Source of the DNA: Hydractinia symbiolongicarpus
Lineage: Eukaryota; Cnidaria; Hydrozoa; Anthoathecata; Hydractiniidae
Reading direction: 5' to 3'
Length of the DNA: 64,000 nucleotides
Assembly (NCBI RefSeq): GCF_029227915.1
Contig: NC_079876.1
Coordinates: forward strand, 18,664,001-18,728,000
Each line of letters begins with the position of its first letter. The first letter of the stretch is position 1. Made by a program: the position numbers and the translations under genes. Shown here in pieces: positions 1-12,915 of this stretch. The notes under the pieces were generated by a model. That model did not search any database. It was not told where the DNA came from and saw nothing but the letters and a program-made list of their open reading frames with translations.

Positions 1-168
1 TCAGTCGTTTTTTGCTGTATCCACAAATTCAGTCACACAAGAGAGAGGTCCGTAAAATAAAGGTCAACGGTCGCAGGGACTGCAGGATCACAGTACTCTC
101 TTTTTTGCGATTTATAGGAAAAATTTTGTCAGTTGCGTGACGGCGCTGACGTACATTGGATCCGCCCC

Positions 169-1875
169 TGTGTTTGTCTGTCTGTTTGTTCTGAAACGGA
201 TAGTTCGCCCCAGCTTTAGAACATTAGTCATGCTTTGGTCTCAATTAGTCCCTGGTTACCATGCAGGATATGATGTCAGTTATTTTCCACTCGTATTCAA
301 GTTATTTGACCTCAAATTTAAAAGTACATTGCAATGTTATCGCAAACATTAATAATATCATTGTCCATAGTTTTTATAATTACGTAATGCTTAAATAACC
401 AATAAATGAATTAGATTTATTTTTTGAATTTGCATATTCTCTAGGCGGAAAAAACCTTCCCCTGTAGAAAGCGAAATTTTTCCTGGTTCCGAATATTAAG
501 TAACATGCTAATGTTTGGAAGATAACAATGACAAAGAAGCGCAATTTCAGTTTTGGTAATGTCAGCAACCCGTCCTTAAAAATTAATATAGAAACTTGTT
601 TTGTCGTTGCCTCCATGTAGAGCTAGAGGCGCTGATCAAAAAAAAGATATCTTTATGTCCTTTTGAAAAACGGCCTAAAAGATGTCGTGACTTTTTGATG
701 CAATATTAATCCGTTCATTCCAAAACTGATTAATAATGCATTAATAATCCCAGGTTCACACAACTTTCCCAATTTGGTCCTAGGTGGTCCCTACTTGCCC
801 ATGCCTTGACTTCACATCACCCTGTTTCCAAGTTATTATTGTTATGGAAGTCGTGCCTTGAGGACAAAAAATGTAACATTCAAGACATAACTGTTTTAGA
901 TATATCAAAGGATAATGAGCAGATTTACTTTGGCTGTTACAGACAATAGAAAGATTTATATTGTTATCAGTGAAGAAGATATGTATTTGTTAGAAAAAAT
1001 GTCAATTTTAGGTTGATATTATTTGTAGTGCTCCAGAAAAGAGTTATCAGAACATTATCGAGACAGTTCACACAGTCATTTATCCTTAACTCTTAACCAA
1101 ATTAAAATAGAAGTCAAAGCTATGAAAAATATGCAAGCAGAACTCAAAAATATAAAAGGAGAATTGGAAATTATCAAAGCAGTGCAAATGGACATGTTGA
1201 GAATGCAATACGCCTTTGACAATATGAGAAAGGAGTTGGAAGGCATGAATACAATACGAAAAGAATTGAAAAATGTAAAGAAAGAACTTAAGAATAAAAA
1301 TTCAATGGAGAAGGAATTCAAGAATATGAAAAAAGAATTTAAGTGTATGAGCTCAGGAAAAACAGAAATCGAAAATTTGAAAAAGATGCAAAGATACAAA
1401 GAATTTGAAAGCACAAAAAATGAATTAAAAAGTATGAAAAGGGAAGTCCAAAATTCCAATGCAATTAAAAAGAAAGAAATCATGAGGCAGAATAATGAGA
1501 ACAGCACATTTAACATTTTATTGACCGTAGTATTCAATAAATTCACTACTTTTTCTTTTGAAAACAACATTATATAAGGTACTAGTTATTCCTTTTTTAA
1601 AACTTTATTGACCTTATTACATTTCTTCTTATTAATTTTCTTATTGTTACCTTTATATTTTTATACCTGGGCATTTGTGCCAGTCCTTCAGAGGAAATAT
1701 AAGTCTGGAAATGTCTCAATTCTAAAGAAAGATGTTTGGCTTTTTCATAAATAAACGAGGGCATAAAACGGTTAAAAGAGTTATTTAAGACTAAAAAAAT
1801 AATTTCACCCTATTATAAAAAAGTATAAAACACAAAGGAAAAGGATAGATACATTTATGTAGATTTTAACAAGAT
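169..1875 (+). repeat. Dispersed coiled-coil element, copy 1
   Basis: This stretch aligns by eye with two separated pieces further along, about 47005-47187 and 52635-54142, which are one element split by Helitrons. Shared landmarks are the GTCTGTCTG start region, the TTTAGAACATTAGTCATGCTT block, the AACCAATAAATG block near 400, and the coiled-coil frame. Copy 1 is uninterrupted and keeps the empty target site at 348/349. The ends are approximate because I found no clear terminal repeats or target duplication. The element class is unknown; its 5' end resembles the Helitron 5' ends elsewhere in the window. Confidence 0.7.
1029..1577 (+). pseudogene. Coiled-coil protein, truncated copy
   Basis: Lys/Glu-rich heptad-like frame with repeated KELK/KEFK and M-x-x-E-L-K units, so a long coiled coil. 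ATG is at 1122, but the frame stays open upstream to a TTTGTAG splice-acceptor-like site at 1028, and the same is true of the second copy. Compared with the copy at 53310-53969, five bases are missing near 1557-1565. This shifts the frame and removes the hydrophobic C-terminal tail. Function is unknown. It sits inside a repeat, so it is probably element-encoded. Confidence 0.55.
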
Positions 1876-3442
1876 GTAAAAGGAAAGAAGGCTCCTAAAG
1901 AAAATACTTCTTGAAGACTTTTTCATCCACATGTAAGGTTTCTTCCAGCTTTTTGGACTATATAGTAGTTGCTAAATATAACTGCAAGCAGTGTGTTCAC
2001 CATGTACAAATTCAGTTTTATTCCATTGTTTAAATAAGTTTTGTGCAAAATAATCATAAAAAAGCAACTTTGGAATTTATACAACAAAACCTTGGTTATC
2101 ATAAGTAGCAGTAATGCAGACACAGATATGAACATACAGTAAGTAAGAACTCTAACGTTCAGCCAAAATGAATAAAAAATATTAATATGAAGTTAAATTT
2201 CTGACTAGCTACCTTCAGTCAGTCACATGACTATTTGACTACTTTAGAGAACCAACAAAGGGTTACAGTCAGGTGGCAAATCATTGCCAATTTCCCCTAG
2301 CTACAAGTTTTACAACCCAATACTTGTTGGCCAACCAATCCAGTAAGATACACATAACTAAATCGCTTAAATTTCAAGTAAACAGCAGCCTAAATAACAT
2401 GATTGTATATTTTCACATTTAAAAAACAATCTAGAGCAATATGTGTTTTGGAGGGTCACGTGACGAGACCTCCTCCAGGGCCATGTTGGTCTCGCCGTCT
2501 CGACATAAGAAAGAGACAACGGGTGCTGAGAAGGAGGTTGCCCCTTGACGAGTTTGACATTTCTGGTTAAAACGTAACATAATTTTTGAGAGAGGAAACA
2601 CCGAAATATGTAGCTGATGTACGTAGCTAAGTATGTAGCTAAAAGGGTTTGGTTTCAAATTTTCAGGTTGTAGTATAAAATTATAATGTACTTAAAGATT
2701 TTTTCGGAGAATTAACATTTACACTTTGCAAGCTGTTACCTTTATGCAATACAGAAATAACACATTGCCATTATTTTAATTGGAGGCGTTAAAATACTGT
2801 TTTTAAAATATTTTTTTGTGAGAGTATATGAGTACAGACTATATGAAAAAGACTGAAGGAACGCTTATTACACTCGTCCTGGAGGAGAGGAGTGTATTGG
2901 CTTTGGCTTGTGCGACCAAAAGTGACATGCAATCTGACCGAATATCGTAACTTACCCGCTCCCCCGCGCCATAATTCTTCTTTTTTTCCGCGACCCTATC
3001 TCCCGCATCTTATCATGTTGTGCGTGTCTTAACCCGTATTTTGCAGACCACAGACCAGTCGTTTATGCATCGCTACCGCTGAAGTCGAAGCATGCGCACT
3101 GTCCGCTGAGAATCAAAGCACTCTTAGCTGTGTTTTCACAATTCTACGAAATTATTTTAAAAAATAGTAGCGGAATATAAATGAAGTATCGCTGGAATAT
3201 TTATCTTGCTTTTATGCAACCTGCTATCTTGCTAGACTTACTGACTTACTGTTTACAAAGTGTGCCTAGTGTGTTGTTGTTCTGCAAAGTCTGCCTTCAC
3301 TCACTGAAATTTAAAACTGATAGATCGAGAAGACTTTCAATACCTGGGGAAGCTGCTTTAGGTACCAAGGTACGTCGTGCTGAATATTATTCATCATTCC
3401 ATTGACTTAGTGTATTATTTTATTTCATGTAACTAGCTAATT
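1876..3442. other. No gene recognised
   Basis: AT-rich DNA. A locally GC-richer patch with a CACGTG motif lies at about 2450-2560, and another CG-containing patch at 2880-3110 could be a promoter for the reading frame that follows. The short open frames show no family signature. Confidence 0.5.
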
Positions 3443-4069
3443 ATGTTTTTCTGCCATGTTTTTACGATATCTTCTTTCTTGCACAAACTTCTATTATTAT
3501 TGTGCGAGGATATTGAATCTAATACAGGTCCGGCTTACCATACTAAATCAGTTAATGGGTCAATTAATCAAGGCGACAAAACGTCTGGTGAAACTGCTGG
3601 TATTCAGTGTCTTCTAGCTATATGTTGGTCCCAAGTCAAAGGAATTTCTGTTTGGAAATCATTTGATTTAGATAACATCTTAGAACATGGCGATGCTAAT
3701 TTTAAACAGTCAAATTTCAACAGACCTATGGCATGTTATGAGTTACCAACATCTATCAATATTGATCGTTTTCAAATTGCTATAAGTCTCCTGAGTAGTA
3801 CGTCAGCTCTTTTGGATGATGAACATTACTTCTTAGCTCATTGACAAATGAATTCAGAAACAGTTGGTACTGGTTTAATATTTACCACAAGTGGTTACAG
3901 TGTTGCTATCATATGGGATAAAAATTACATTTATCTGTTTGACTCTCATAGCAGGGATCAAAGTGGTCAGATTTGTCAGAATGGCTTTTCTGTTCTTTTG
4001 AAATTTAGGAATTTTACAAACGTTCTAAACAGAAGACTTCATAGTGGGCACAACATATATACAAAATAA
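3443..4069 (+). pseudogene. C76/OTU-like cysteine peptidase remnant with degenerate 2A-like motif
   Basis: The N-terminus is a leucine run followed by EDIESNTGP, close to the 2A-like consensus D-x-E-x-N-P-G-P but with Thr at the first Pro. The next part has a GIQCLLAICW segment, where Cys is the candidate nucleophile, then SFDLDNILEHGD. After an in-frame TGA at 3842-3844 the same frame continues with LFDSHSRD, the usual His-containing strand of C76/OTU-like peptidases. Both halves are in one frame, so this is one broken gene. Such domains occur in Helitron/Helentron-type and other animal transposons. The link to the RPA-like gene next door is inference. Confidence 0.55.
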
Positions 4070-4147
4070 ACAATAAAATCTCAAACTGAACTACTTGACA
4101 CTTATGTTGGTAATTTTTCCATTCACATGTTCAATTGCGAAAGTTTT

Positions 4148-5445
4148 CTAAAGCAGGAAAATTAAAAAGTCCTCATTGTCACCAATTTCAATGTTATTCG
4201 GTAAGACACCTCGAATTAAGGGATCCTTGCACTGGAACTTCTCGTTTGTTGATGAAGTGAATGACACCATTATCTTTGATTTGCACATGCTTACCAATTG
4301 CACAGCACCACAAGATTCACATTTGTGCAACTTTTTGTTCCCACTCTGTATCAGTTGTTCAGCACATTCATTGCACGACAACACTGAACACAAACTTCCA
4401 TCATCAATTGAACGTATCTTGACTTCTGCACTCCCTGTCGTGGAATCCAATGTTGAAGCTAATTCTTCTTCCACCTCGGTAGAGCTTAAATCAGGAATTG
4501 ATCCTTCTACTTCCTCCGCAACAGAAAGGTATTAAATTTTCAGGCTTTTTTTATTCATGAAAGTCGTGACTTGGCAGTTAACCAGCGAATAAACGTGTTT
4601 TTCTTCTAGTTTGTCGACTAGGTCAGCAAACATTGTCAAGATAATTGTATTGACACCATCATCTGTGATGACATGTTCTCGTAACTTATAGGTGCCCTTT
4701 TTGTTTATCTCCCCTCGTGATACGACTCTGAATTTGATGTTGACATATGTTGCTGGCTCAATTTCATTGATGATATCATCAATTGTGGGATGCTGCCACT
4801 CGATTTTTTCATTCTTGAAAGGGACTGTTTTTGGTTTGATGAATGAAAAGTTTGTGAGTTTTACTTCCATCTTGTTGTTGCCAGTCATAACATTGGTGAC
4901 CTGGCAACTGGTACCACTTTCGAAGTTTTTTTCACGTCCTCGTCGTTTCTCTGGCGAAAAACAGACAGCACGAAACTTTTCATCCTCGGTTTTGAACGTC
5001 ATGTCGAAAAATTTGGTACTTGAATTACTTTTGGCCGTCTGTAATGGAGACAGTTGCACCACATAGCCTTCCAAATTTTGACCAGTTCCTTTCTCTAAAA
5101 AATAAAATAAAAGATATACATCATCATGGAAAAATTATAGCTAACTGCATACATACAAAAAAATATACCTAGCTACACCTAGCTATCTATGCAAGTAGTA
5201 GTGGTAGAAGTAGTGTAGTAGTCACTCGTTTTATTAACTTTAAAACTACCTAAAGTTTAACACTCATGAATACCTTATTATCTATACAACAGCAGCACAA
5301 AACACTTCTTCGTATGCGTAGGTAAAAGTAAAGTCTGTTCTATTTTACCTGGGGTTCTAGGTTGCTTTCTGGATTGCGCCATTCCACGTGGCTTAATCAC
5401 CACCACACTTTCACCAAAGAGAACATTCATACGCCATGCTGTCAT
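4148..5445 (-). pseudogene. RPA-like OB-fold protein, two exons, in-frame stop
   Basis: Exon 1 runs from ATG at 5445 to 5349 and ends at a GTAAAA donor. Exon 2 starts at 5094 after a TTTTTTAG acceptor and keeps the frame. The product reads as an OB-fold region (VVQLSP...FFDMTF, then MFADLVDKLEEKHVYSLVNC) followed by a C-terminal C4-type finger with two CxxC pairs (SCNECAE and KCESCG), the arrangement of the RPA large-subunit C-terminal domain. A TAA at 4532-4534 separates the two parts in the same frame, so the gene is probably dead. RPA-like proteins are carried by some Helitrons, and the neighbouring peptidase remnant fits that. A host-derived copy is the alternative. Confidence 0.6.
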
Positions 5446-7358
5446 TTTATCCAGAGTTTTAAATGAAAAAATAAATGCAATTCGCTCACCGCGAAAAAAT
5501 CAGTAATCTAATTGGTTCGTCATGCAACAGGCATTGTCAAGTTGTTTGTTGCAGTAACTTTCGTACTTCCTTTCTGGAACTTCGCGACTGGCTAGAACAG
5601 TAGAAGTAACACAGACGGTAACCGGTATCGATGGAAGCGGTTATGGCTTAAGCAATCAGATCTATCAAAATATAAGTAATAGAATACTCATGAACATGCA
5701 CATATACTGAAACGACGAGTGTTTCAAACCGTCAAGGTTTCCTGTATTTTTGTTGATTTGGGTTATGTGTAAATCTTTGTGAGAAAGAGCCTTGTAGAAT
5801 CAGGTTTCACACACTCCTCGCAAAATGCTTCTTTTGACATTTCATAATGAGATATTTAATATGTAAATTCCACAAATTTTTATTTTTGTCTATATTTTAT
5901 GGTTTATTTTTGCGTTTGGTGTAAAAATGTTAGGAAAAAATGGTGTGCAATATTCCCAAATAAAAGATTTCTCAAGATATAAATTTGACTTTTTCCCAAC
6001 TGTGACTTTTAATTGAAAAACGGATAGTTCTTATTGTACAGTTCCTTGGTTGAGCAGATACTTAAAAAACCAAACTCAAGGACGAAGCAGACATTTTTTG
6101 ATTTGCGCATGTTTAAAACAAACAACGGAGTTATGGTTATGGGAAATAAAGCTATTTCGTATACCACTGCAAGAGAAACATTTTTAAATTTTATCTAGCT
6201 TATAGCGGACGGCGTCACAAAGAAATACGAGTTGCAACCATTAAGATCAGAAAGTGCGTCTGCAGCCGCAAATTCTGGCTTTCTAATAGGATAAATAAAA
6301 AGCACGCCAGATGATCAACTAATAGATCCAGAAAAAGATATATTAAGGATAAAATAACCAAGATACTACGTAACAAAAGCTTAAAAACCTGTCACTGACT
6401 TTTTTTTCTCTGTTGAAGATTTTGCACTTCAACATGAACAATCACAAATCTACTCCATACTTGTTGTAATTATATGTTGGTGGGAAACGTAGGAATTCAA
6501 AAGAAGCACATTGCGTATCGTAGAAAGGCAATTATTTAATATATTTTATTTCATTTTCACCAACAAATATCATATACGGAAGGAAACAAACAAGAAACAC
6601 TGCGATAATCTTAAGAAAAGGTTAATCTAAGTCGAGCATTTGTGCTCTGCAATGCTTACCTTTGTGGTTCAAACTGAGGAGTTTTTTGCGAAGTTTTATC
6701 CTCCCTTAGTTTGATTTTTATGCACAAAAGATCTCAATGTGGTCTCACTTTTAATACATATATTTCGAAATAAACAACTATACGTCAAAACCATTTTTAG
6801 CTAGTTGAATAGCTAACATCTTCATGACGAGTATTTTTTTGTTTTTATTCAAGCGAATTTAATTTTTTAGGACATTATACGCCAAAAAAATTGTTTCCTA
6901 TATAAAATAAAAAACCTATTAAAAATATTTGAAATTTAGTTTTTACTAAAACATATTAAAAATTGGTATCAGGTGCAGATAAAGAAAAGTAGTTTGTTTG
7001 TTTGTTTGTTTTTTCCAATTTATTAAACCTGATAAAACAACATTTATGATACTAACACATGACATTAGATCATTAAGATGACATCCACAATTACAAAAGC
7101 CTATTAATGGACCCTATGTTCGGCTTCAAACAACGTGTTTCCAAATGAATTTTCACACTCTCCCCTGACAAAAATAAAGAAAATTCGTCAAACATCTTAG
7201 AGAAACAATGTATTAGCTTTAGATAATTTTCTCTTTCATGATTTTTCTTCTCTTATAATAATTAGGATAATCTATTTAATGAAGTTCCAGTGCTCTCCAC
7301 TATACAGATTATATTTATATCTTTGACTTTAGGTTAGTGAGGTAATATCTATAACGCG
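5446..7358. other. No gene recognised
   Basis: AT-rich DNA with many homopolymer runs and a short (GTTT)n tract near 6997. I see no conserved frame, no RNA gene and no terminal repeats. Confidence 0.5.
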
Positions 7359-7637
7359 TTAACCCTATTCGGTCCGGGGTTTTTCGAACATATTATGACC
7401 GGGGGAGGGGGGCGGATTCCCCCCCTGAATAACATTTCATAGGAAATGAATCAAAGTTGGCACACTTATAGTACGTCACGAAAGGAACAAAAGGGCGGCC
7501 ATAAATTTTTGCGTGCGTCAGCACATTTTCTGTGACGTCATCAAAAGCTTGAAATTTTTTCAAATACCACCATCTGCTTAAAATTCAATTAGGGGTAATT
7601 TCAAATAATAGCCAATATCAAAGGCTTTGAAAGGCAT

Positions 7638-7778
7638 TGTTAAAAACTGAGGACACGTGTGTTCAACATAATCTGTTCTCAAAAATAATAATATTTACAG
7701 TTCTTCTTTCGTACTTGTTTTTGACCTTCTCTCCATCGTATAGCGTGTACTCCATTGTAGTGTGTATTCGCTATAACA
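7638..7778 (-). repeat. 3' LTR of the gypsy element
   Basis: 141 bp, TG...CA in element orientation, nearly identical to 14102-14242. The polypurine tract lies immediately inside at 7779-7787. Confidence 0.88.
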
Positions 7779-7908
7779 TCTTCCCCTGAAACAGCAAAAC
7801 AAAAGAGAAGCAACTTGTCCTATACATAACATAAATTTCTAACATAACTACGTGTCTGTCTAAACGTCTGTCGAATTGCTATCTGCAGATGTCTTGAAAG
7901 TTCATTGG

Positions 7909-9866
7909 TTAGTGTGTTTTCCAATTTTGTATTGGTCTTCTATATCGTTGTGGATATGTCTTTCTCGACTGCAGTTCTTTCGACGTTCGCTGTGACGCAG
8001 AGTTGTTTGTCATGGTTGTTTTAGAAGTAGATTTGGGGCCGCTATTCTCAAGTTTAGGTCTGTGAACGGTAACATGGTGTTCCTCATCATCCTCATCCTC
8101 AGTGTCTATTTCTATTGGCACATGTTTGGCAGTATCTGGAATTAGTTTGAAATGAGATATGTTGCGGGTGATCTGGTGTTCCGTTTCCTTATTCATCGCA
8201 GTGATCATCGTTCCTTTGATATCAGTAACGTGGTATGGATTCGGATTGAAAGGAGGTGTCACTTTGTTTATCTTTTTCTGTTTCACAAGAACGCGGTCAC
8301 CGATGTTTAGTTCTTGGTCTTGTGTGTATCTGTTGTTATCGGCATGTTCTTTTGCTTTTTGTTTACTGTCTTGGTCATTTTTGTTTAACTGTAGTTCGAT
8401 GGAGTCGTCAACGTTGCTAAAAAAGTCGGGAATAGCACATCGTATTTTGCGATTATACATAAGGTCGGCTGGAGGAATGTTTGTTGTAGAATGAGGTGTT
8501 ATACGCCATCAAGAAGTTCTGCACTTCTTCGATGTACGACTTGTTTTCAATGTGTGCTGTACAGATTATTTTCGTCAATGGTAACATGAATCTCTCGACC
8601 TCGCCATTCGCTTGTGGCCATAGGGGCGTGACCGTCCTATGATATATTCTCCTCTTTGCCATATATCTTTTCACTTCACTGGAACGAAACGGCGGTCCGT
8701 TATCGGAAACAAGTGTTTCCGGATTTCCAAAGTGTGCAAAGGTATCGTTACAAATGTTGGTGAAGTTCTTTGCTGTGGTATTGTTTGTGAATGTTACGAC
8801 AGGATATCTACTCCGCTGATCTATCATTACTAAGGCATACTTATTGTCAGGGAGCGGTCCCAAGTAATCTGCGTTGACTGTTTGCCATATACGAGCCGGT
8901 AATTCTGTTGGCTAGATGGGTGGTAGCGTAGATTTCTTGCTGACAGATTGCATTGGAATGCAGTTGTTTACTTCATCTGTTACTAGTTTGTCCATGCCGG
9001 TGAACCAAACTTTACTTCGCAGAAGGGCTTTTGTTTTTGATAATCCCTGATGACCAACGTGGGCAAGTTTAACTACTGTACGGTGGTATATTCTTGGTAA
9101 TACAATTCGTTTGTCCTTCAGTATTAGATTCTGTTCTGAATTCAAGGTTAAGGAATCTTTTATTTTGTGAAAGTGTTTTAATAACTTTTTTTCGTCTGAT
9201 TCTGGAGCTTCTTCCAGATGTCGCCATTTGTTTGTGCTAATGATTAATATCAATTGTTTTAATGCTGGGTCAGCTAGTGTGGCGGTTTTTATATCATTAA
9301 TGTCTAAAGCGTTTGGTGTTGCGTACGACGTGAGAAAATTAATGTGTTTTTCGATGTATTTTGTATCTGTGCTAATAGACGTTGGATTTCCGCTTAGGTA
9401 GTCACATATGTTATCTGCAGAACTGACGTAATCTGTTTTAAAGTTGTACCTCTGTAGTCGCAACATCATTCGTTCAATTCGCGGGGGTGGTGTTGATTTG
9501 GGATTGTTCAGTATATTTACTAATGCTTTGTTGTCGCTAAAAAGTGTGAAGTGCTTTCCGTAGAGGTACAAATTGTTTTTTTCACATGCATAAGTCGCTG
9601 CTAAACATTCCCGTTCTATCTGGGAGTAATTCATTTCCGGTTGGGTAAGTGATCTTGAAGAGTAAGATATCACACGTGTCATTTTTTTTACAATTTTTTT
9701 GAAGTAGGATCGCTGAAATTCCCACTGGGCTTGCATCGCAGAACAAGAGTGTTTCTTTGTTTTCGTCAAAGTATGACAGACACGACTTTTCGGATAATGT
9801 TGCTGTCAAAGTTACAAACGCTTCTTGGCATTCTGTATTCCACTCAAATTTTACGTCTTTTCGCGT
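7909..9866 (-). pseudogene. Gypsy pol 3' part: RNase H and integrase
   Basis: In element order: an RNase H region (LLFCDASPVGISAILLQK, then YSQIERECLAATYACEK and LFSDNKALVNIL); an integrase zinc-binding region (HVGHQG with a later Cys, where the second CxxC cysteine appears to be Met); and the rve core with MIDQRSRYPVV, SDNGPPF and WPQANGEVERF, giving the D, D and E residues. A C-terminal domain carries PPFNPNPYHV, a GPY/F-like segment. Breaks include an in-frame TAG at 8912-8914, a frameshift within RNase H near 9582-9769, and another near 8460. Confidence 0.82.
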
Positions 9867-11159
9867 TTAAAGTCGGAGAGGATGAGTAATGGTACTGTAG
9901 TTCGGAATGAATCTTTTTAAATAATTAATCATCCCCAAAAAGCTTCTTAATGATTTGACGTCTGTAGGTCGGTTGACGTTTAAAAGACCGTTAATTCTTG
10001 TCGGACTTGGTCTCATCCCCTCTGCTGAAAACACATAGCCGAAATACTGAAGGTTATGTTGGTCAAACAAGCATTTGTGTAGGTTTAATGTTATTCCCTT
10101 ATCCGATAGTGTCTTAAACACTTGTGTCAAGATTCTGTCATGTTCTTCTGTCGTTTTTGCGTAAACTAGTATGTCATCGGCAATATTGTCTGCACCCTTT
10201 ATGTCTGAAAGTATTGATTGGATCGTATGTTGTAGTTCCTCTGAAGCACTATTTGCACCAAATATTAATCGTTTGTACTGCATAATTTTGTCTTGTGTGC
10301 GGAACGCGGTTATATATCTGCAAGACTCGTCTAGTTCTAACTGGTGGAATGCTGCGTTAAGGTCTAGTTTAGTAAAGTGTTTGCTGTCCTTAAGTTTTAC
10401 AAGTAGGTCGTCAACAGTGGGCGTGGGATAACTTGTTCTTACTATCGCTCTGTTTGCGCATCTCATGTCGAGACATATGCGAATACCGTTATTGCCCTTG
10501 GGTACGACAACAATTGGGTTGACCCACGGCGTCGGTTGTCCCTAAACTTCCTCGATAATATCTTGTTGCTGTAATTTTCCTATCTCTGCTTTCACTTTCT
10601 GTCTTAGTGCAAATGGGATACGTCGTTCCGCCTGTGTGACCGGTGTCACTTTCTCGTCGATATGTAGTTTGACCTTATAATCCGTAAATTTGCCGATCTT
10701 ATTGCTAAAAAGCTTCTCTTTGTAAACTTCAATCAACGCACGTAATCTAGTAGGAGGTTGAACTTTTTGGGCATGTTTTCTTTTGCTCTCCCTCGTGCTG
10801 TTTTTTTGTTTCAACGTTAATCTTATTTGCTGCATTGTTTGTGTTTCTAGATTTATCTGGTTTCTTTTGAGGAATCACGTCATCCTTCGGCATAATTATT
10901 AATTTTAATTCGAGGGCATTTTTGCCGTTTAAAAGATTTTTGTGGTCAGTGTTAATTACATAAAAATCTTTTGTTGTAAGGCGGTGCTTATTTTCGAAAA
11001 CGAGGTTGATTTTTCCGAGGACTTTTAATTTGGGTTCGTTCGAGCCGTATGTGATCACCTTGGTGGCTGTCTTTTGTAAGCGCAGTTTTCCGCCACAATT
11101 TTCGTTCACTTTGTGAAATGTTTTTGTGTTCAAAATATTCAAAGCAGAACCGGTATCTA
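9867..11159 (-). pseudogene. Gypsy pol 5' part: protease end and reverse transcriptase
   Basis: The aspartic protease active site DTGSALNIL lies right at the high-coordinate edge, where a nested element begins at 11160. Downstream come the RT fingers and palm (VDDLLVKL, FTKLDLNAAFHQ, FRTQDKIMQYKRLIFG), then the catalytic IADDILVY and FGYVFSAEGMRPSP, and the FLGMINYLKRFIPNYS connection. Stops in frame at 10542-10544 and 9867-9869 plus a frameshift near 10750-10835 make it non-functional. It is part of the same gag-pol gene as the flanking fragments. Confidence 0.85.
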
Positions 11160-12915
11160 TTACGGAGTTTCATACCGCGCAGGTCTGCGCGCGAGCGAAG
11201 CGCTTTGTAGGGACAAATTTTTGACTTGTTTTCATTTGTCTCGATAGCCCACATAATTTTCATGGTCAGTTTTTCACAACTATTCTGGTTAGTGCTGTGA
11301 AAAGATGCAGAAATGCAAAATCCTGCCTGATGTTTAACTAATTTTTTACTTTAACTGACGTTTTGCTTTTTAATAACACGTTTAAATGGTGTTGCTAACC
11401 CTCTTTGTGGTATATTGGCATGGGTAAGATGTTGGAATCGAAGGAAACTTAAATTACTGACTTTTATAGAGAAACAAGAGAAGACATATTGTTGATGTTG
11501 GTTTTAGGGGTTAGCTTCCTGAAGTTGCAAGCTACATATACCATACATTTTGTGTTGTGAGGAATAAAGTAATGGTTGAAAAGAAACACTATTCTATCAT
11601 TATCAGTGCACTTTGGCAAGAAGAAATAAAAATTACAGCTAGCTATAGAAAGACTTAAAGGAAGTTTTTTTACAGTAAGCTATCGCTAGCTAGCTATATA
11701 TGGATCTGCAAGTTTGACATGGATTAAGGTGGAAGAACATTTAATAAAGGATTTATTTGAAAGTTTTAGCTAACTAGTTATATAAAAAAGAGCACAGATG
11801 AAATCCAATGAAAATAAAATACACTTCAATGATATAATGACTGGCTTTGACTTTTCATTAGAAATTATTGTATATAAACATTACATAACTAGCTAGGAAG
11901 GGATAATAGCATGTTACACTGTATTACTGTGTTCTCAATTTTGGTAAAATGAAAGAATAAATTTAGGCAAGGTCCACTTTTACAATTTTGTGATAGCTAT
12001 AGTAATTTTGGTACATTGACATAAGAAAAATTTGGCAACCGAAAATATTTGACGAAAACAGTTAAAGTCACTAAATTTGTTTAAAAAGTTATTTTCCATT
12101 AAATTTGTTTATTTTAACCACAGTATATTATTTTATTTTATATTTCGCAGCGGTTGAAACTTTGTACTTTACAGATTGAAATTATTCCAATGCAAAATTG
12201 AGGCGTAGCAATTTTTAAGGCTAAGTTGGTGTTTGAACTGCACTGTTGAGTTGAGTGATATAAGAAATGAGTTCGTATGATCCTATTTTTGGCATCTGGG
12301 CACTTTCCCACCTATATATCTGATTACTGTATGAATAAGGCTATGATATGTATGAGTGCCCCAGTGTGACCCCTAGCTAACAAAAACTACAACGAGACAG
12401 ATACAGACAGCTTTTTCACAATTTTTAATTTGGTTTATAAAAAATGTAGGTAGCTCCGCCCTGGTTAGTTAAATAAAGTTTCTAGCAAACGCAAAATAAG
12501 AAATATTGGAATCGTTTTTTAATTATATAGCTAGCTAGGTATCTGTTTAATGAGCATGAAACTATTAGTTTAGAAAAAAAAAACATTGTTTTCTTTACTG
12601 TGTTGTCTTTCTCTTTTGACTGCCAGCTTTTTATGATGAGTGTACCCCACAACTTGAAGCAATTAAATTAATAACAAGTTTAGGTCTTGAACCTTCATAA
12701 TATACAATCTTATGTCAATACTAAGTATCCTTCCTTTAAATAATTGTAAAATCAATATATCGCACCAGTTTAAAAAGTAAAAATACAAAGAAAAAGAATA
12801 ATTCTCTTCGTACTGCATTTTTTTCTTAGCAAATGCCTTACTGCGGGGGATATAAATATTTATCCCTACAAGGGCTTCGCTAGTGCCCAGACCTGCGCGG
12901 TATGAAACTCCGTAA
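11160..12915. mobile_element. Nested non-autonomous inverted-repeat DNA transposon
   Basis: Imperfect terminal inverted repeats of about 57 bp (11160-11217 and 12859-12915), both reading TTACGGAGTTTCATACCGCG from the outside. It lies inside the gypsy protease codons, where the two gypsy halves join cleanly around TAAT. The target duplication is ambiguous (TA, TAA or TAAT) because the inverted-repeat ends share these bases. The interior is AT-rich with TAGCTAGC runs and no recognisable transposase. The superfamily is uncertain. Confidence 0.72.

Noticed and set aside
137-352. 71-codon frame at the start of the dispersed repeat
   Set aside because: It follows the GTCTGTCTG repeat region, and the matching part of copy 2 does not keep it convincingly.
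1076-1570. Phe/Ser/Leu-rich minus-strand frame, also seen at 53495-53821
   Set aside because: Antisense of the Lys/Glu-rich coiled-coil frame; composition is forced by the other strand.
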